The position numbers were made by a program, and so were the translations under genes. From Rugalucina vietnamica (lineage: Eukaryota > Mollusca > Bivalvia > Lucinida > Lucinidae), in assembly GCA_964017185.1 (NCBI GenBank), contig OZ024884.1, forward strand, positions 11,323,548 through 11,387,547: DNA of 64,000 bases, read 5' to 3'. Below are positions 23,755 through 34,500 of this stretch, one piece after another; position 1 is the stretch's first letter, and each line of letters begins with the position of its first letter. The notes under the pieces were generated by a model. It was not told the DNA's origin and did no database searches. It worked only from the letters and a program-made list of their open reading frames with translations.

Positions 23755-24560
23755 TGAAATGCGAAATCGCCCCTTTTTTAATAATTTAAAGGCAAATTGG
23801 TAACCAGAAAACAGTATTTCCTTGATAATATGTTTAATTAGTTATAGGCCAACATATCGATGTATAAGATAATAAAATTTGATAATTGTAAAAGTAATAA
23901 TCGACCTAGGAGAGCCGATTTCGCGCGACAAGCTCAACGGAATCAACCAGTTCAATCTGTGAAATCGCCCCTAATATTAAATTTTAAAATCAAATTTACA
24001 ACCCAGATTCATTATTTAAGCAAAATTATAATTTGGTTAGCTATATACCAATATCTTGACATAGAAAGATGATATATCTGGACAATTGTTAAATGATAAT
24101 CGAGCTTCGGGAGACGATTTCGTCCAACAAGCTTTCCGAAATCAAAGTTCAGTCAGCGAAATCGCCTTACAATCAAATTTATAACCCAGATACATTATCT
24201 GTTCAATAATATATTTAATAAGAAATGTACGAACAATGTAAACGATGAGAAATTTTGACAATTATTCGAGTAATATTCGAGCTTGCTGGTAAAGCTTCTC
24301 GCGCAACAAACTTGACGAAATCAAAGTTCAATTAGCGAAATCGCCTCTTAAATTAACGTAGTAACTACGTTAATTTAAGAGGCGATTTCGCTAATTAAGT
24401 TACACAGATACAAATTTAACTGAATAAAATAAAATGTTTTAGTAGTAATAATCCAACATCTTAAAGTAAAAGAATATATCTTTTAATTATTGTTAAGAGA
24501 TTCTGCGTGATAATCTTAAAGAACTCAAAATTCAATTAGCGAAATCGCTTCTTCTACAAT
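23755..24560 (+). repeat. About 190-bp tandem units with CGAAATCGCC
   Basis: GCGAAATCGCC-type blocks occur near 23762, 23960, 24153, 24336 and 24540. Each is followed by AACCCAGAT-, ATACCAAT- and TAATCGAGCTT-like segments. Four to five diverged units. Confidence 0.6.
24330..24396. repeat. Perfect 33-bp-arm palindrome
   Basis: The arms 24330-24362 and 24364-24396 are exact reverse complements separated by a single A. The centre reads ACGTAGTAACTACGT and the outer part contains TAGCGAAATCGCC. It formed by inversion of one of the tandem units. Confidence 0.85.
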
Positions 24561-24715
24561 ACTTAATTTATATAACAAATAATTAATCCTTTCTTTACAT
24601 GAAAAAAGTTCAAGAATTAATTACCAAACTTATAACACCGTCATTAATTGTCTCTTTTATGGGAGTTTAAATTTAATTTTACACTACATGATTTGGCGAA
24701 AATCACATAACGAAA

Positions 24716-24800
24716 ACATGCCCATGCAATAAACAGAGAATTTTTTAGCTTTAAAAATTGAAAATTTTTAGCTGAAATATTGTGAAAAAAAAAAGATTGT
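24716..24800 (+). mobile_element. MITE family Q, truncated
   Basis: Starts AAAACATGCCCATGCAATAA and reaches GATTGTGGGCGGTTCTAA, then breaks off. Confidence 0.6.
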
Positions 24801-24907
24801 GGGCGGTTCTAAATATGTTCTGGTGGACATATTCGTAATGATTTATAGTGAATAGCGAAATCGCATAATTTAGTAATTTAAGAAAACACGTAAGAAAACA
24901 CAAAAAT

Positions 24908-24909
<2 letters not shown>

Positions 24910-24940
<31 letters not shown>
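24910..24940. repeat. (GA)n microsatellite, about 15 units
   Basis: An uninterrupted AG dinucleotide run. Confidence 0.95.
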
Positions 24941-24943
<3 letters not shown>

Positions 24944-25854
24944 CAGACAGAAAGATTCCAGGTGTTCCGATTAAATTATCTGCGTCTCTTAGTGATCAGG
25001 TACATTAAAGAAATTCGATAATCCTTTCTTGGCCCTTAATTAGATTAGTTGTTGATGATTACCTTCTGCGCGTGCTTGTTAATTGGATTATCGTCTCAGG
25101 TGTCTTTTAACACGGAAGGTGTCAATTGGTCTGATAATATTATAACAAAGAAAGCGACATCCTTGATCTTTAAATAGAAACAGACACAGAAGCATTTTTT
25201 TCATTGATCTTTAATTAGAAATGAATTTAGAAATGAAAAAAAAAAAATGATCTTTAAATTTCAAAGATCTCAATACTCAATAGGAATTATAACAATTGTA
25301 AAATTGTACTTTAAAGAACATGCCGAAATTTTATGATTAAGTATAAAACATGATCTTTCTTAATAGAATTCATTCCGCTGCTTCTTCTGTTGCAGAGTAC
25401 GTTCGCATATGGGATTATCTTTTTATTCTCTTTCTGTTTTATTTTAATTGTGTTTTTTTTTTATTCCTAAAAGACAGCGACTTTTCTTCAGTCCTATACG
25501 GAGTGATTTTGTTATCTAGAAAGACAGTGACTTTCATTTTGGATTTATTGTGTTCTAGTGTTTTGTTTAACTAGTGTATTTTCTGTGCTATACTCTTTTG
25601 TTTACATATTGTGTGTGTTTACTGTGAAATAATGCCGGACTCATTTCAGACAAAAATATAAAGAAGTGGTCCACAGACATATGTACACGATGACCCCTTT
25701 GAGCAATGGAGCTGGTGACTGCTTATGTAAGAAATGCATTCACATCGGTTTTTACTAACAGAGAAGAAATCAAAGTTAATGGTCGAGCCTAAAATAATCA
25801 AGATGTTTCTGTAAGTCAAAAATGTTTATCCTTCATTTGATGTAAAACAGACCT

Positions 25855-26320
25855 TTTATTTCTTACCGATTTCTTACCGACGTAGACACCAATGTAAGTC
25901 ATCTGACTTCTTCAGGCGCATTTTGATGTGTATTCCATGTAAGTCCGGTAGTTTGGCCGGGCTCATAGCACGGAGCAGTGAATTTGTATGGGTGTCTGCT
26001 ACAATGTTTGATCAATCTGCTCTTGAAAGTGTTTAGGGAGGGTGCCATGACAACGTCCTCAGGGAGCTGATTCCATATGTTTACAACACGGTTGCTGAAG
26101 CTGTTTGCTCTAACATTTAACCTTGATCTTTCCTTAAACAACTTTTTTGGGTGACCCCGTGTACGGTTATAAGTTATCACTGAGAAAAGTTTGTTCTTGT
26201 CAACTTTATCAATGTCATTTAATATCTTATAGACTTGTATAATGTCTGCACGCTGTCTTCTGTATTCTAATGTTGGTAAGCCTAACTTCCTAAGCCTTTC
26301 TGGGTATGACAAGTTTTTAC
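25855..26320 (-). mobile_element. LINE remnant, 3' end of the RT frame (CR1/Jockey type)
   Basis: The minus-strand frame 25899-26312 (137 codons) has the post-polymerase C-terminal motif of CR1/Jockey-group ORF2: RLRKLGLPTLEYRRQRADII, QVYKIL, RGH, then F with R and WNQLPE followed by a basic tail. After the stop comes a short 3' end with two GGTAAGAAAT units at the lower edge. The polymerase itself is missing, so this is a 5'-truncated copy, typical of LINE insertion. It lies inside the TIR element at 23709-26586. Confidence 0.8.
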
Positions 26321-26823
26321 ATGCTCTTTATGCCATACAAGCGGGATCAAAATTGAGTTCGCCATTCAAGAGAAATCACAAGTCATATTTAATTCACCTT
26401 ATAAGTCCTCACAAAACACACAATTTAAAAATAAATTAAAATATTATTGATTAAAATTTGGTTCTATAGAATAATTGCAAAGTCAAATGTTTTTAAAATA
26501 GTATGTTGAAAATTTAAGGGACGATTACGCTATTCAGTAGAGGCGATTTCGCGAAATCAAGCCGATTTCGCATTTCAGTACTACCCGTTTTGAAGTGGTG
26601 TAAAATTTGGGCGTTTAGGGGAGTTTCTTTGATGTGGTTTGTGGTGTTTTGAAGTGGTTTTGGGTTAAATATGATAATATTTGAGTGTTGCATCGCTAAA
26701 ATATCTGGTTTGTGATTATTAAAATGTGTTTTTAGATGGTTAAGATGTATTATGAGGTGGTTTTGAAGTGGTTTGGGGTGGTTTGGTGTGTTATGGGGTG
26801 TTTTGGGGGTGTTTCCACGGTCT

Positions 26824-27459
26824 CGGTTGGATATATTCCGGTATCTCTTTGTACCTAAATTGCACGGATTTTATGCCAATAGTTGATTAGGGACCGAAAC
26901 CGAAAGTGAAAGTGACAGAAAAATGTGAAATATCGTTTTTCACAATAATGAAGTTTTAATTGTTCATTTTTTTTCATATTAGTTTTTTTTTTCAATAAAA
27001 TACTAGCATGAAAATTACAAGTTACTGTACTGAAACAACGGCAGTTGATATTTTACAACGAAAGTCATCAGTTTTCGTGACTCTATAGGGCATCTTATTT
27101 TGTAGTTGCGAAATCTCACTCCGCTATATTACACATATGTTCCATATCTCTTCGTTGCGATCCCAGTTGGTTTTTCAATGGTGAAACGAAGTGTCGATAA
27201 TTGCAACTTTTTCAAGATAAATCAAGAAGAATACACTTCACCGATGCGTTACTAACATGTTTATTGTGCTTTTAGAAAAAAATCCAACCTTTTATGTCCG
27301 TTTGAGCGATTTTATTCTCGTTTAAAAACTTCTGGCTGTCATTCTTTCAATGCACTTAATCATCCGTATATGTTCGTATGTTTACGCCGAGAATTGACTA
27401 ACGGCCATTTCCTTATATGGAAAGTTAATTGTCAATTAATATTTAATTGATCAATTAGT
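26824..27459. other. No recognisable feature
   Basis: AT-rich with T runs; no coding similarity. Confidence 0.35.
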
Positions 27460-27560
27460 ATAATGAAGCGCGTGTTGCAACGTCACGATGACGTCAAACG
27501 CCACGCGGCGAAATCAAAATGGCTGACCTGATTGACGTCATTTGTAGAAATGCGTGCATA
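27460..27560 (+). promoter_or_regulatory. Possible promoter region with two TGACGTCA sites
   Basis: A CpG-richer island in AT-rich sequence carries GATGACGTCA at 27488-27497 and TTGACGTCA at about 27533-27541 around AAAATGGCTGAC. It is the best visible candidate for a start region of the plus-strand TRPM gene, whose first coding exon (31469) begins with a splice acceptor and so needs an upstream untranslated exon. Purely inferential. The plus-strand open frame that follows (to 27765) is unrecognised. Confidence 0.25.
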
Positions 27561-27765
27561 TCATTGGACAAGGCCAAATCTTGACCTTTCAACCGGAATA
27601 AAAATTAATGTTCGGCATATGTGTTCGGCTCGTTCCGGAAACGGCCCCACACGAGTGAACACGATTGACAAACAGCTGAAAAATGAATCTGTTAAAAAAG
27701 AAGACACAGAATTTTGTGGAGAAAACTTGATTGTTAGAAAGTTAAATGAGTGTTTCATCAAATAA

Positions 27766-28977
27766 CCAAGTGTCGGTGAGCATTTCTTTGTATTAAAGAT
27801 GGAATTCTAGGTGAAACAATCAATGTGTAAAAACGGCTTATTCTCACCATCTTGATTTAGGGATGGACACGAGGCTGAGAGTACATTCGTAATGGTGACG
27901 AGACGTTTCGCTCCATGGAGATTGTACACATCAGCTGAGTGTGCGAGTCTACTTATTTTGTTGACTTATACCTGCCCTATACGTATATAGGGACATGTAT
28001 AGGCTAATGAAAACGGGCAGAATTCTGCCCGTGAGACTTCAGCGAGATTTCACGAGATTTCGATTAAATTACATAATTCTTCATGTTAATTTCATTATTT
28101 CATAATATAAATCTCTGGGATGACGATTAGTTAAAGAATGATTGAGGGAAATAACAATAATTAGTAAGAAAGAATACCATAATGATTTGCATAATATTTG
28201 AAATTATGTAAAGCTAGGTTTGATTCGATTATCGATTTTTTTGAATAAGCCAATGAAAACCAATGAGACAATTACCTTTGCCAGTTGTCACTTTTGTGAT
28301 AACGGGGTACCAGTTAACTTATTTTGTTTCTGGTTCTGTATCTAAGGTATCTCCACAATCTGGTGTGACATTAGCTGATTAGTATGCATCATGATGTTGA
28401 TGCATGTTCTACTATAGTTACAGTATATACTTAAATTTTTAGTGATAACATTTTCTTTTTTAAATTCAGCGATTTCACACAATTGACCAGTCAGCAAGCT
28501 ACTCTCGTAAGAAGAAATCAGTAGTGGCAAACAAAATTTCACCTTTTGGCCCCTTTTTGCTCATCCAATCTAGTGTATAACTTGGTCAGTATCATAATTA
28601 TTTATTTTAGACACTTTCAGTCAAAATATTTCCTTTTATACATTGAGTTGAAATATATGCAATTAAAGGCTGTGTGAAAATTTTAATTTTGTTTTCTTAT
28701 TTTGGCTTTAAATTCAGTAAGGCCACAGGGATAACACAGAGTAATTCTCCTTGTATGAATGAGGTATGGCATCATTCTGGCTGACATTACTTGGCTGCCA
28801 TCTTGTCTTTCAAACACAAATATCTCTGACTGAAAGGCTGATAATAAGACCAAAGAAAAAATTGCTTGTTTGCTACATACGTTTTCCTGACTGAAACTTT
28901 TTGACCATTTTTGCCATCAGTGAAACATTTCAATCTTCTTAAAGATTATGTGGGTAATGCAATTTTATAGTATCTGA
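27766..28977. other. Mostly unrecognised; one 20-bp palindrome
   Basis: ACGGGCAGAATTCTGCCCGT at 28013-28032 is a perfect palindrome. Otherwise no gene or repeat ends were seen. Confidence 0.4.
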
Positions 28978-29193
28978 ATCATTTATACTGTTGACACACC
29001 AAATCATATATTCTGCATTGAAAAGCAGCAAGTGAACAAGTCTTTACGCCTGAATGCGTTTCCTTCGAGATGCATTAATGAGTGGAACAACTTGACTGAA
29101 GACATTATATGTAAAAGTAGTGTGGACAGTTTCAAAATTGCTATTGATAAGCTGTGGAGTTATAGAAAGTTTGACACACCATCTATCTACTAA
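28978..29193 (+). mobile_element. LINE remnant, C-terminus of ORF2
   Basis: The frame from 28978 ends at a stop at 29191-29193. It shows the LINE ORF2 tail pattern: a KSLRLNAFPSRCINEWNNL stretch, then a second motif with SSVDSFK and DKLW. It is shorter and from a different family than the copy at 25855. A rolling-circle-like repeat starts 12 bases after it. Confidence 0.7.
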
Positions 29194-29204
29194 AGACTTA
29201 CTTT

Positions 29205-30730
29205 TTAGCTCACCTGAGTCGAAGGCTCACAGGTGAGCTTATAGTATACCCATGCTCCGTCGTCCGTCCGTCCGTCGTCCGTCCGTCGTCCGTTGTTCAC
29301 AATTTCAAAGATCTTCTCCTCTTAATCCGCGTGGCCAATCAAAGCCAAACTTCACGTGGAGCATCTTTAGGAAGGGGGAACGAGAGTTTATATAAATGGT
29401 CAAGGGCACATGACCAAGATGGCCGTCATGGCTATAAATAGAAAAAAAACTTTAAAAATCTTCTTCTCCAGAACCAGTGGGCAGATTCCCACGAAACTTG
29501 GTATGTGGCATCGGGGACGCGGGCCCATCAAAGTTTATATAAATCATGACCCTAGGATGACCTTGACTATTTTATGGCAAGGTCAACTTAGGTCGCCAAT
29601 GCATTTGAATGGGAAAAAATGGTAAAATGCTATTTAATGGGTAAAACTTACTGGGAATGGGCAAATGGACAGAAGATTAATGTTAATGGAAAATTTTAGC
29701 CCCTGGGAGGTTGTCTGCCCCTGCCCCGGGGCTACAGTGTATATACATGTATATTTCCATAATAATGAAACATCTTCTCCCCTGAAACCGCTTGGCCAAT
29801 CAAAGCCAAACTTCATATGGAGCGTCCTTGGGAAGGGGGAAAGAAAGTATATATAAATGGTCAAGGTCACATGACCAAGATGGCCGCCATGGCTATAAAT
29901 AGAAAAAACCTTTAAAAATCTTCTTCTCCAGAACCAGAAGGCCAATGATTTTGAAACGTGATGTGAAGCACCAGTGACTGGAGCTCTACAAAGTTTATAT
30001 AAATCATGACCTTGACCTATTTTACGGTAAGGTAAACATAGGTCACTCATGCATTTGAATGGGGAAAAGTGTTAAAATGTCATTTGTAGGGAAAAACTTG
30101 CAGGAAATGGGCAAATGGACTTAAGATTGATGATTCTGAAAATATTTGGACCCCAGGGGTCTGTCTGCCCCATCCCGGGCCAATATACATGTATATTACA
30201 GTGATATTCAATGATCTTCTTCTCTTAAACGGCTTGGCCAATCAAAGCCAAACTTTATGAGGAGCATTGTTAGGAAGTGGGAATGAAAGTATATAAAAAT
30301 GGTCAAGGTCACATGACCAAGATGGCCGCCATGGCTATAAATAGCAAAAACCTATAAAAATCTTTTTCTCCAGAACCAGAAGGCCTATGATTTTGAAATT
30401 TGGCATGAAGCATTAGGCAATGGAGCTCTACAAAGTTTATATAAATCATGACCCTGGGATGACCTTGACCTTTTTTATGGCAAGGTCAACTGAGGTTGCC
30501 CATGCATTTGAATGGGGGAAATTGTTACAATGTCATTTGAAGGGCAAAACTTGCAGTAAATTGGCAAATGGACTGAATCTTTATGATTTAAAAAAGAAAT
30601 TGACTCCAGAGGTTGCTCTGACCCTGCCCTGGGGTTATATACATGTATATTACCATTCTAGTCAAACAAGTTTATTGGTATATATCTCAGGTCTCAGGTG
30701 AGCGTTTACAGGACCATTGGTCCTCTGGTT
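29205..30730 (+). mobile_element. AGCTCACC rolling-circle-like repeat, type A, copy 1
   Basis: It starts TTAGCTCACCTGAG with a self-pairing head, then a CGTCCGTC run, three units of about 455 bp, and the tail CTCAGGTGAGCG, GGACCATTGGTCC, CTCTGGTT. Type A units have GCCAAACTTCA, TATATAAATGGTCA, ATGGCTATAAATAG and GGGCTA-type ends. The head and tail share an inverted GCTCACCTGAG. No protein is encoded. Confidence 0.8.
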
Positions 30731-30889
30731 TTAAAATTAAAACCAGAGATGGAAGAAAACAAATGTTAAAGAAAACATGGTGAAGTGAGTAAGCCTTATT
30801 TGCTTCTGGTGCTTCGAAGAACCACAGTAACAGTAACAGTAATGACATTATTTCGCCAGGGAGCTTGGTTTGGGGAGCTATGAGGCTTG

Positions 30890-31085
30890 TTTAGGGTATT
30901 TTGGGATACGGGATATTCACACATTTTTATTTTGGGATAATGGGATATTGACCCTTTTTGTTTTGGGATATGGGATATTCAGGAATTTTGGGATTATGGG
31001 ATATTGGAATTTATTTTGGGATACAACTTAAATTAACTTTGGGATATGGGATATTTTGGACGGTTTATTTTGGGATATGGGATAT
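30890..31085 (+). repeat. GGGATATGGGATATT minisatellite
   Basis: About seven to eight imperfect copies of TTTTGGGATATGGGATATT with variable spacers. Flanked by AGGCTTG and CAAGCCT, an inverted pair. Confidence 0.8.
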
Positions 31086-31468
31086 TGCCTACCCCCCTAA
31101 CCAAGCCTCAGCTATAAGTCCCTAGAACGCACAAGTGAGATGATCTTGGACACACAATCATTTGACATTTTAGCGGTGGAAATCAAAGAGTCCTTTATAG
31201 TCTGGACAAAGGAACAACATTTATAGGCCTCTATACTAGCAGCTTTTTAGCTATGCACATCTAGTTCTTGACAAAAAAAAAAAAAAAATGTAAAAAAAAA
31301 AAAAAGAATCACTGTGTTTCTAATGAGTACTCACAATCTATTAATTAGAAAAATAACAGAAAAAAATTAAATTGAAAATTTTATTTTATTTATTTATTTT
31401 TTTTTTTGCAGCTGTAATTCGTAAATGTCTGCGTATGACATGAGAGTCTTTTCATAATGTTTTTTCAG

Positions 31469-31531
31469 ATTTCTTCATGAGTTCCAAGGGCAGCTCTGCC
31501 AGAGTTCCTCTCTTGCAGAAAAATGGAGACA
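31469..31531 (+). CDS. TRPM-like exon with start codon
   Basis: The acceptor TTTTTTCAG ends at 31468 and ATG is at 31477. It codes MSSKGSSARVPLLQKNGD and ends in phase 1 before GTGAGT. Because an acceptor precedes the ATG, an untranslated exon upstream is expected. Confidence 0.7.
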
Positions 31532-34500
31532 GTGAGTATTGTAATTGAGCTGCATCAGGAGAAAAGAGTTCTTCAGGGATTTTGATGCAAAGCCGTCTGT
31601 GTAGCCACAGAAAAAGTCGAGAAGCTTGAAATTTTGGATTTAAGTAAAAGAAATATTGTACTGTCATTGAAGCAAAAATCAGCGCTGATCAGGTGTGTGG
31701 TTACTGCACAGCTGATCTGCGTCCGTGTTTCCTCATAGGCAAAAATCTGGTTTTCTCATGACTTGGCTGGTAAAGTAATTCAACAACATAACACAGTTTA
31801 TCCCACTTTTTATACTGCAATAATACAGTAGTAGACATTAATGTGAATTATTTTATCCCAACTGTAGGGTATAGTATGTAAACCAGGGATCATAAGGTTT
31901 TCCAGTCCATTAGATGAGACTTAAAACCAAGGACATGTCTCCATAGCAACCTAGCTGCTGATGGGACATTAAAACCAACCAACCAGCATCTGATAAATAA
32001 CTTTATTAATAGCATTATGTTTTCCAATTTTAGCCCACCTTGAAACGAGAGCATTTCTCCAAATTTAAATCTATTTCATCTTATATTTCCATCATGCCTA
32101 TATTGAATGATTCATTCAGTCTTGCACCTTTCTTCTCAAAGAAAATCCAGTGCAAGAATCCTGTAACAGTGGTCAGTCCCTGGGCCAAAGTGATGTGACA
32201 GGAAGTACTTCCTCCATGCCAAGTAGTCCCACAAAAAGTAGTACCTCAAGTGACAATGAGTCCGGCCAGGGAACCAGTAACAGTGGTCAGCCCCAAAATC
32301 TTGGTGCCCAGCAGCAAGGGGGAGATATAGCTATTGCTGGTAGTTCTAGGACAGGGAACGAGTCTGGTCAGGGAACCATCAGCAGTGGTCAGAGCCAAAG
32401 TACTGGTGCTCAGCAGCAAGTGGGAGGTACACCTGGAAGTTCTGGGACACAAAGACGAGAGGTAAAAGAGGATTTTAAATGGCACCAGGGTTCGAATATA
32501 AGAAACAGTCAGATATTGTCTTAAAAAGATTACTGATGATAAAAAAAAATTATACCGATGGAGGCTACATTAAAATAGTAAATTTAGCTTTAATGATATT
32601 GCTTTCTCATTGCGACTGATTTGGCGGTAAATATTATAGCAAATCAGCCATGTTGAGTTTAGATCTATTGAATCTTATGAAATGAACATGAATGTAAGTT
32701 TCTGTTTATCATAAGACTTAGAATGAGAAAACTCCAATAAGAATTGTGTTATGAAAAATCATTTATTTTATACTTTACAGTGAAAACCATTGTATATCAA
32801 AACTTGATAAAATTGGTATTTTCACTAATATGAAATTTCACTGATATCAAATCTCACTGATACCAAAAGTCACTAGTGACTGTTATCAGCCTATATCGTC
32901 ACTGTAGGTTTTGGATTACTTCTGACGTTTCCATTTACTTGACGTCATTAAATGTGTCTCACTTCAGAAATTCAAACGCATATAACTCCGTTATTTATGA
33001 ACGAAAACATAAAGTGTGGGCATTCATTTTCTTAGTTAGAACGTAAGGAACAATGTGGTACCAAAATTATTTGTGTTTTCAAAAATGTTTGGTTTTTAGC
33101 TCACCTGAGCCGAAGGCTCACAAGGTGAGCTTATAGGATGGCCATGATCCGTCGTCCGTCCGTCCGTCCGTCCGTCGTCCGTCCGTCGTCCACAATTTCA
33201 AAGATCTTCTTCTCTGAAACCGCTTGGCCGATCTAGTTGAAATTTTATGTGGAGCCTCCATGGGTAGTGGCATTTCAAGTTTGATCGCGAAATCCAGGTC
33301 ACATGACCAAGATGGCCGCCACGCCCATATATGGTAAAAACCGCTCAAAATCTTCATCTCCAGAACCGGTGGGCCGATTTCCACGAAACTTGGTATGTAG
33401 CATCGGGGACTTCAGCCCATCATAGTTTGATAAAATGATGACCCTTGGATGACCTTGACCTATTTTACGGCAAGGTCAAATTTGGAAACATAGGCTTTTA
33501 CATGGGAAAAAGTGAAAACTATGGATTTTTTGAAAACTATTGCAGCCTGAGGCCTGAAAAATGATAGATGCAAACAACTAATGGAGTAGATGAAGGTATG
33601 TGATTAATTTAGGTCAAGGTCATCTCTTGACCATGGCCAGTCTGTCATCCATACACTTTTCAAAGATCTTCGCTGAAACTGCTTTGCCAATCAAAGTGAA
33701 ATTTTATGTGGAGCATCCATGGGTAGGGGAGACGAGAGTTTGATCCCGAAATCCAGGTCACATGACCAAGATGGCCGCCACACCCATATATGGTAAAAAA
33801 CCGCTCAAAAATCTTCTTCTCCAGAACCGATGGGCCGATTTCCACGAAACTTGGTATGTAGTATCAGGGACTTCAGCCCATCATAGTTTGATAAAATGAT
33901 GACCCTTGGATGACCTTGATCTATTTTACGGCAAGGTCAAATTTGGAAACATAGGCTTTTACATGGGGAAAAGTGAAAACTATGGATTTTTTGAGCCTGA
34001 GGCCTGAAAAGTGGTAGATGCAAACAACTAATGGAGTAGATGAAGGTATGTGATTAATTTAGGTCAAGGTCATCTCTTGACCTTGGCTAGTCTGTCGTCC
34101 ATACACACTTTTCAAAGATCTTCTTCTCTGAAACTGCTTGGCCAATCAAAGTGAAATTTTATGTGGAGCATCCATGGGTAGGGGAGACAAAAGTTTGATT
34201 GCAAAATCCAGGTCACATGACCAAGATGGCCGCCACGCCCATATATGATAAAAACCACTCGAAAATCTTCTTCTCCAGAACCGGCAGGCCGATTTTCATG
34301 AAACTTGGTATGTAGCATTTGGGACTCCAGCCCATCATAGTTTGATAAAATGATGACCCTTTGTTGACCTTGATCTATTTTACAGCAATTTCAATTTTGG
34401 AAACATAGGCTTTTACATGGAAAAAAGTGAAAACTATGGATTTTTTGAAAACTATTGCAGCCTGAGGCCTGAAAAGTGGTAGATGCAAACAACCAATGGA

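Larger units (their letters stand above)
23709..26586. mobile_element. TIR element, 2.9 kb, with CGAAATCG-rich repeats
   Basis: The ends are GGTAGTACTGAAATGCG and its complement; inverted identity runs for about 40 bp through GATTTCGCGAAATC. The nine bases GTTTTGAAG flank it on both sides (23700-23708, 26587-26595), and joining the flanks restores the GGTG-rich arm. A 9-bp duplication suits a Mutator-like element, but no transposase is present. Inside are tandem units, a long palindrome, a MITE fragment and a LINE remnant. Confidence 0.65.
23345..26823. mobile_element. GGTG/CACC-rich foldback element, split by another element
   Basis: The left arm starts GACCGTGGAAACACCCCC and is made of CCAAACCACCCC-like units. 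The right arm ends GGGGGTGTTTCCACGGTC and is made of GGTTTGGGGTGGTTTGG-like units. The apex lies near 23500-23600. The right arm is cut at 23708/26587 by the element at 23709-26586. It is strand-skewed and rich in G runs, with no gene inside the arms. Confidence 0.65.

Noticed and set aside
23755-24560. CRISPR-like array (regularly spaced CGAAATCGCC blocks)
   Set aside because: Eukaryotic setting, diverged whole units instead of constant repeats with unique spacers, and enclosed in a transposon.
27532-27765. 77-codon plus-strand frame as a first coding exon of the channel gene
   Set aside because: Starts without ATG, has no recognisable similarity, and the exon at 31469 already supplies a good start.
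29634-30050. Minus-strand frame of 138 codons, and similar frames at 33118, 34112, 39392, 46984 and 52846
   Set aside because: Read across AGCTCACC-family units; the same peptides recur with every copy and there is no gene structure.
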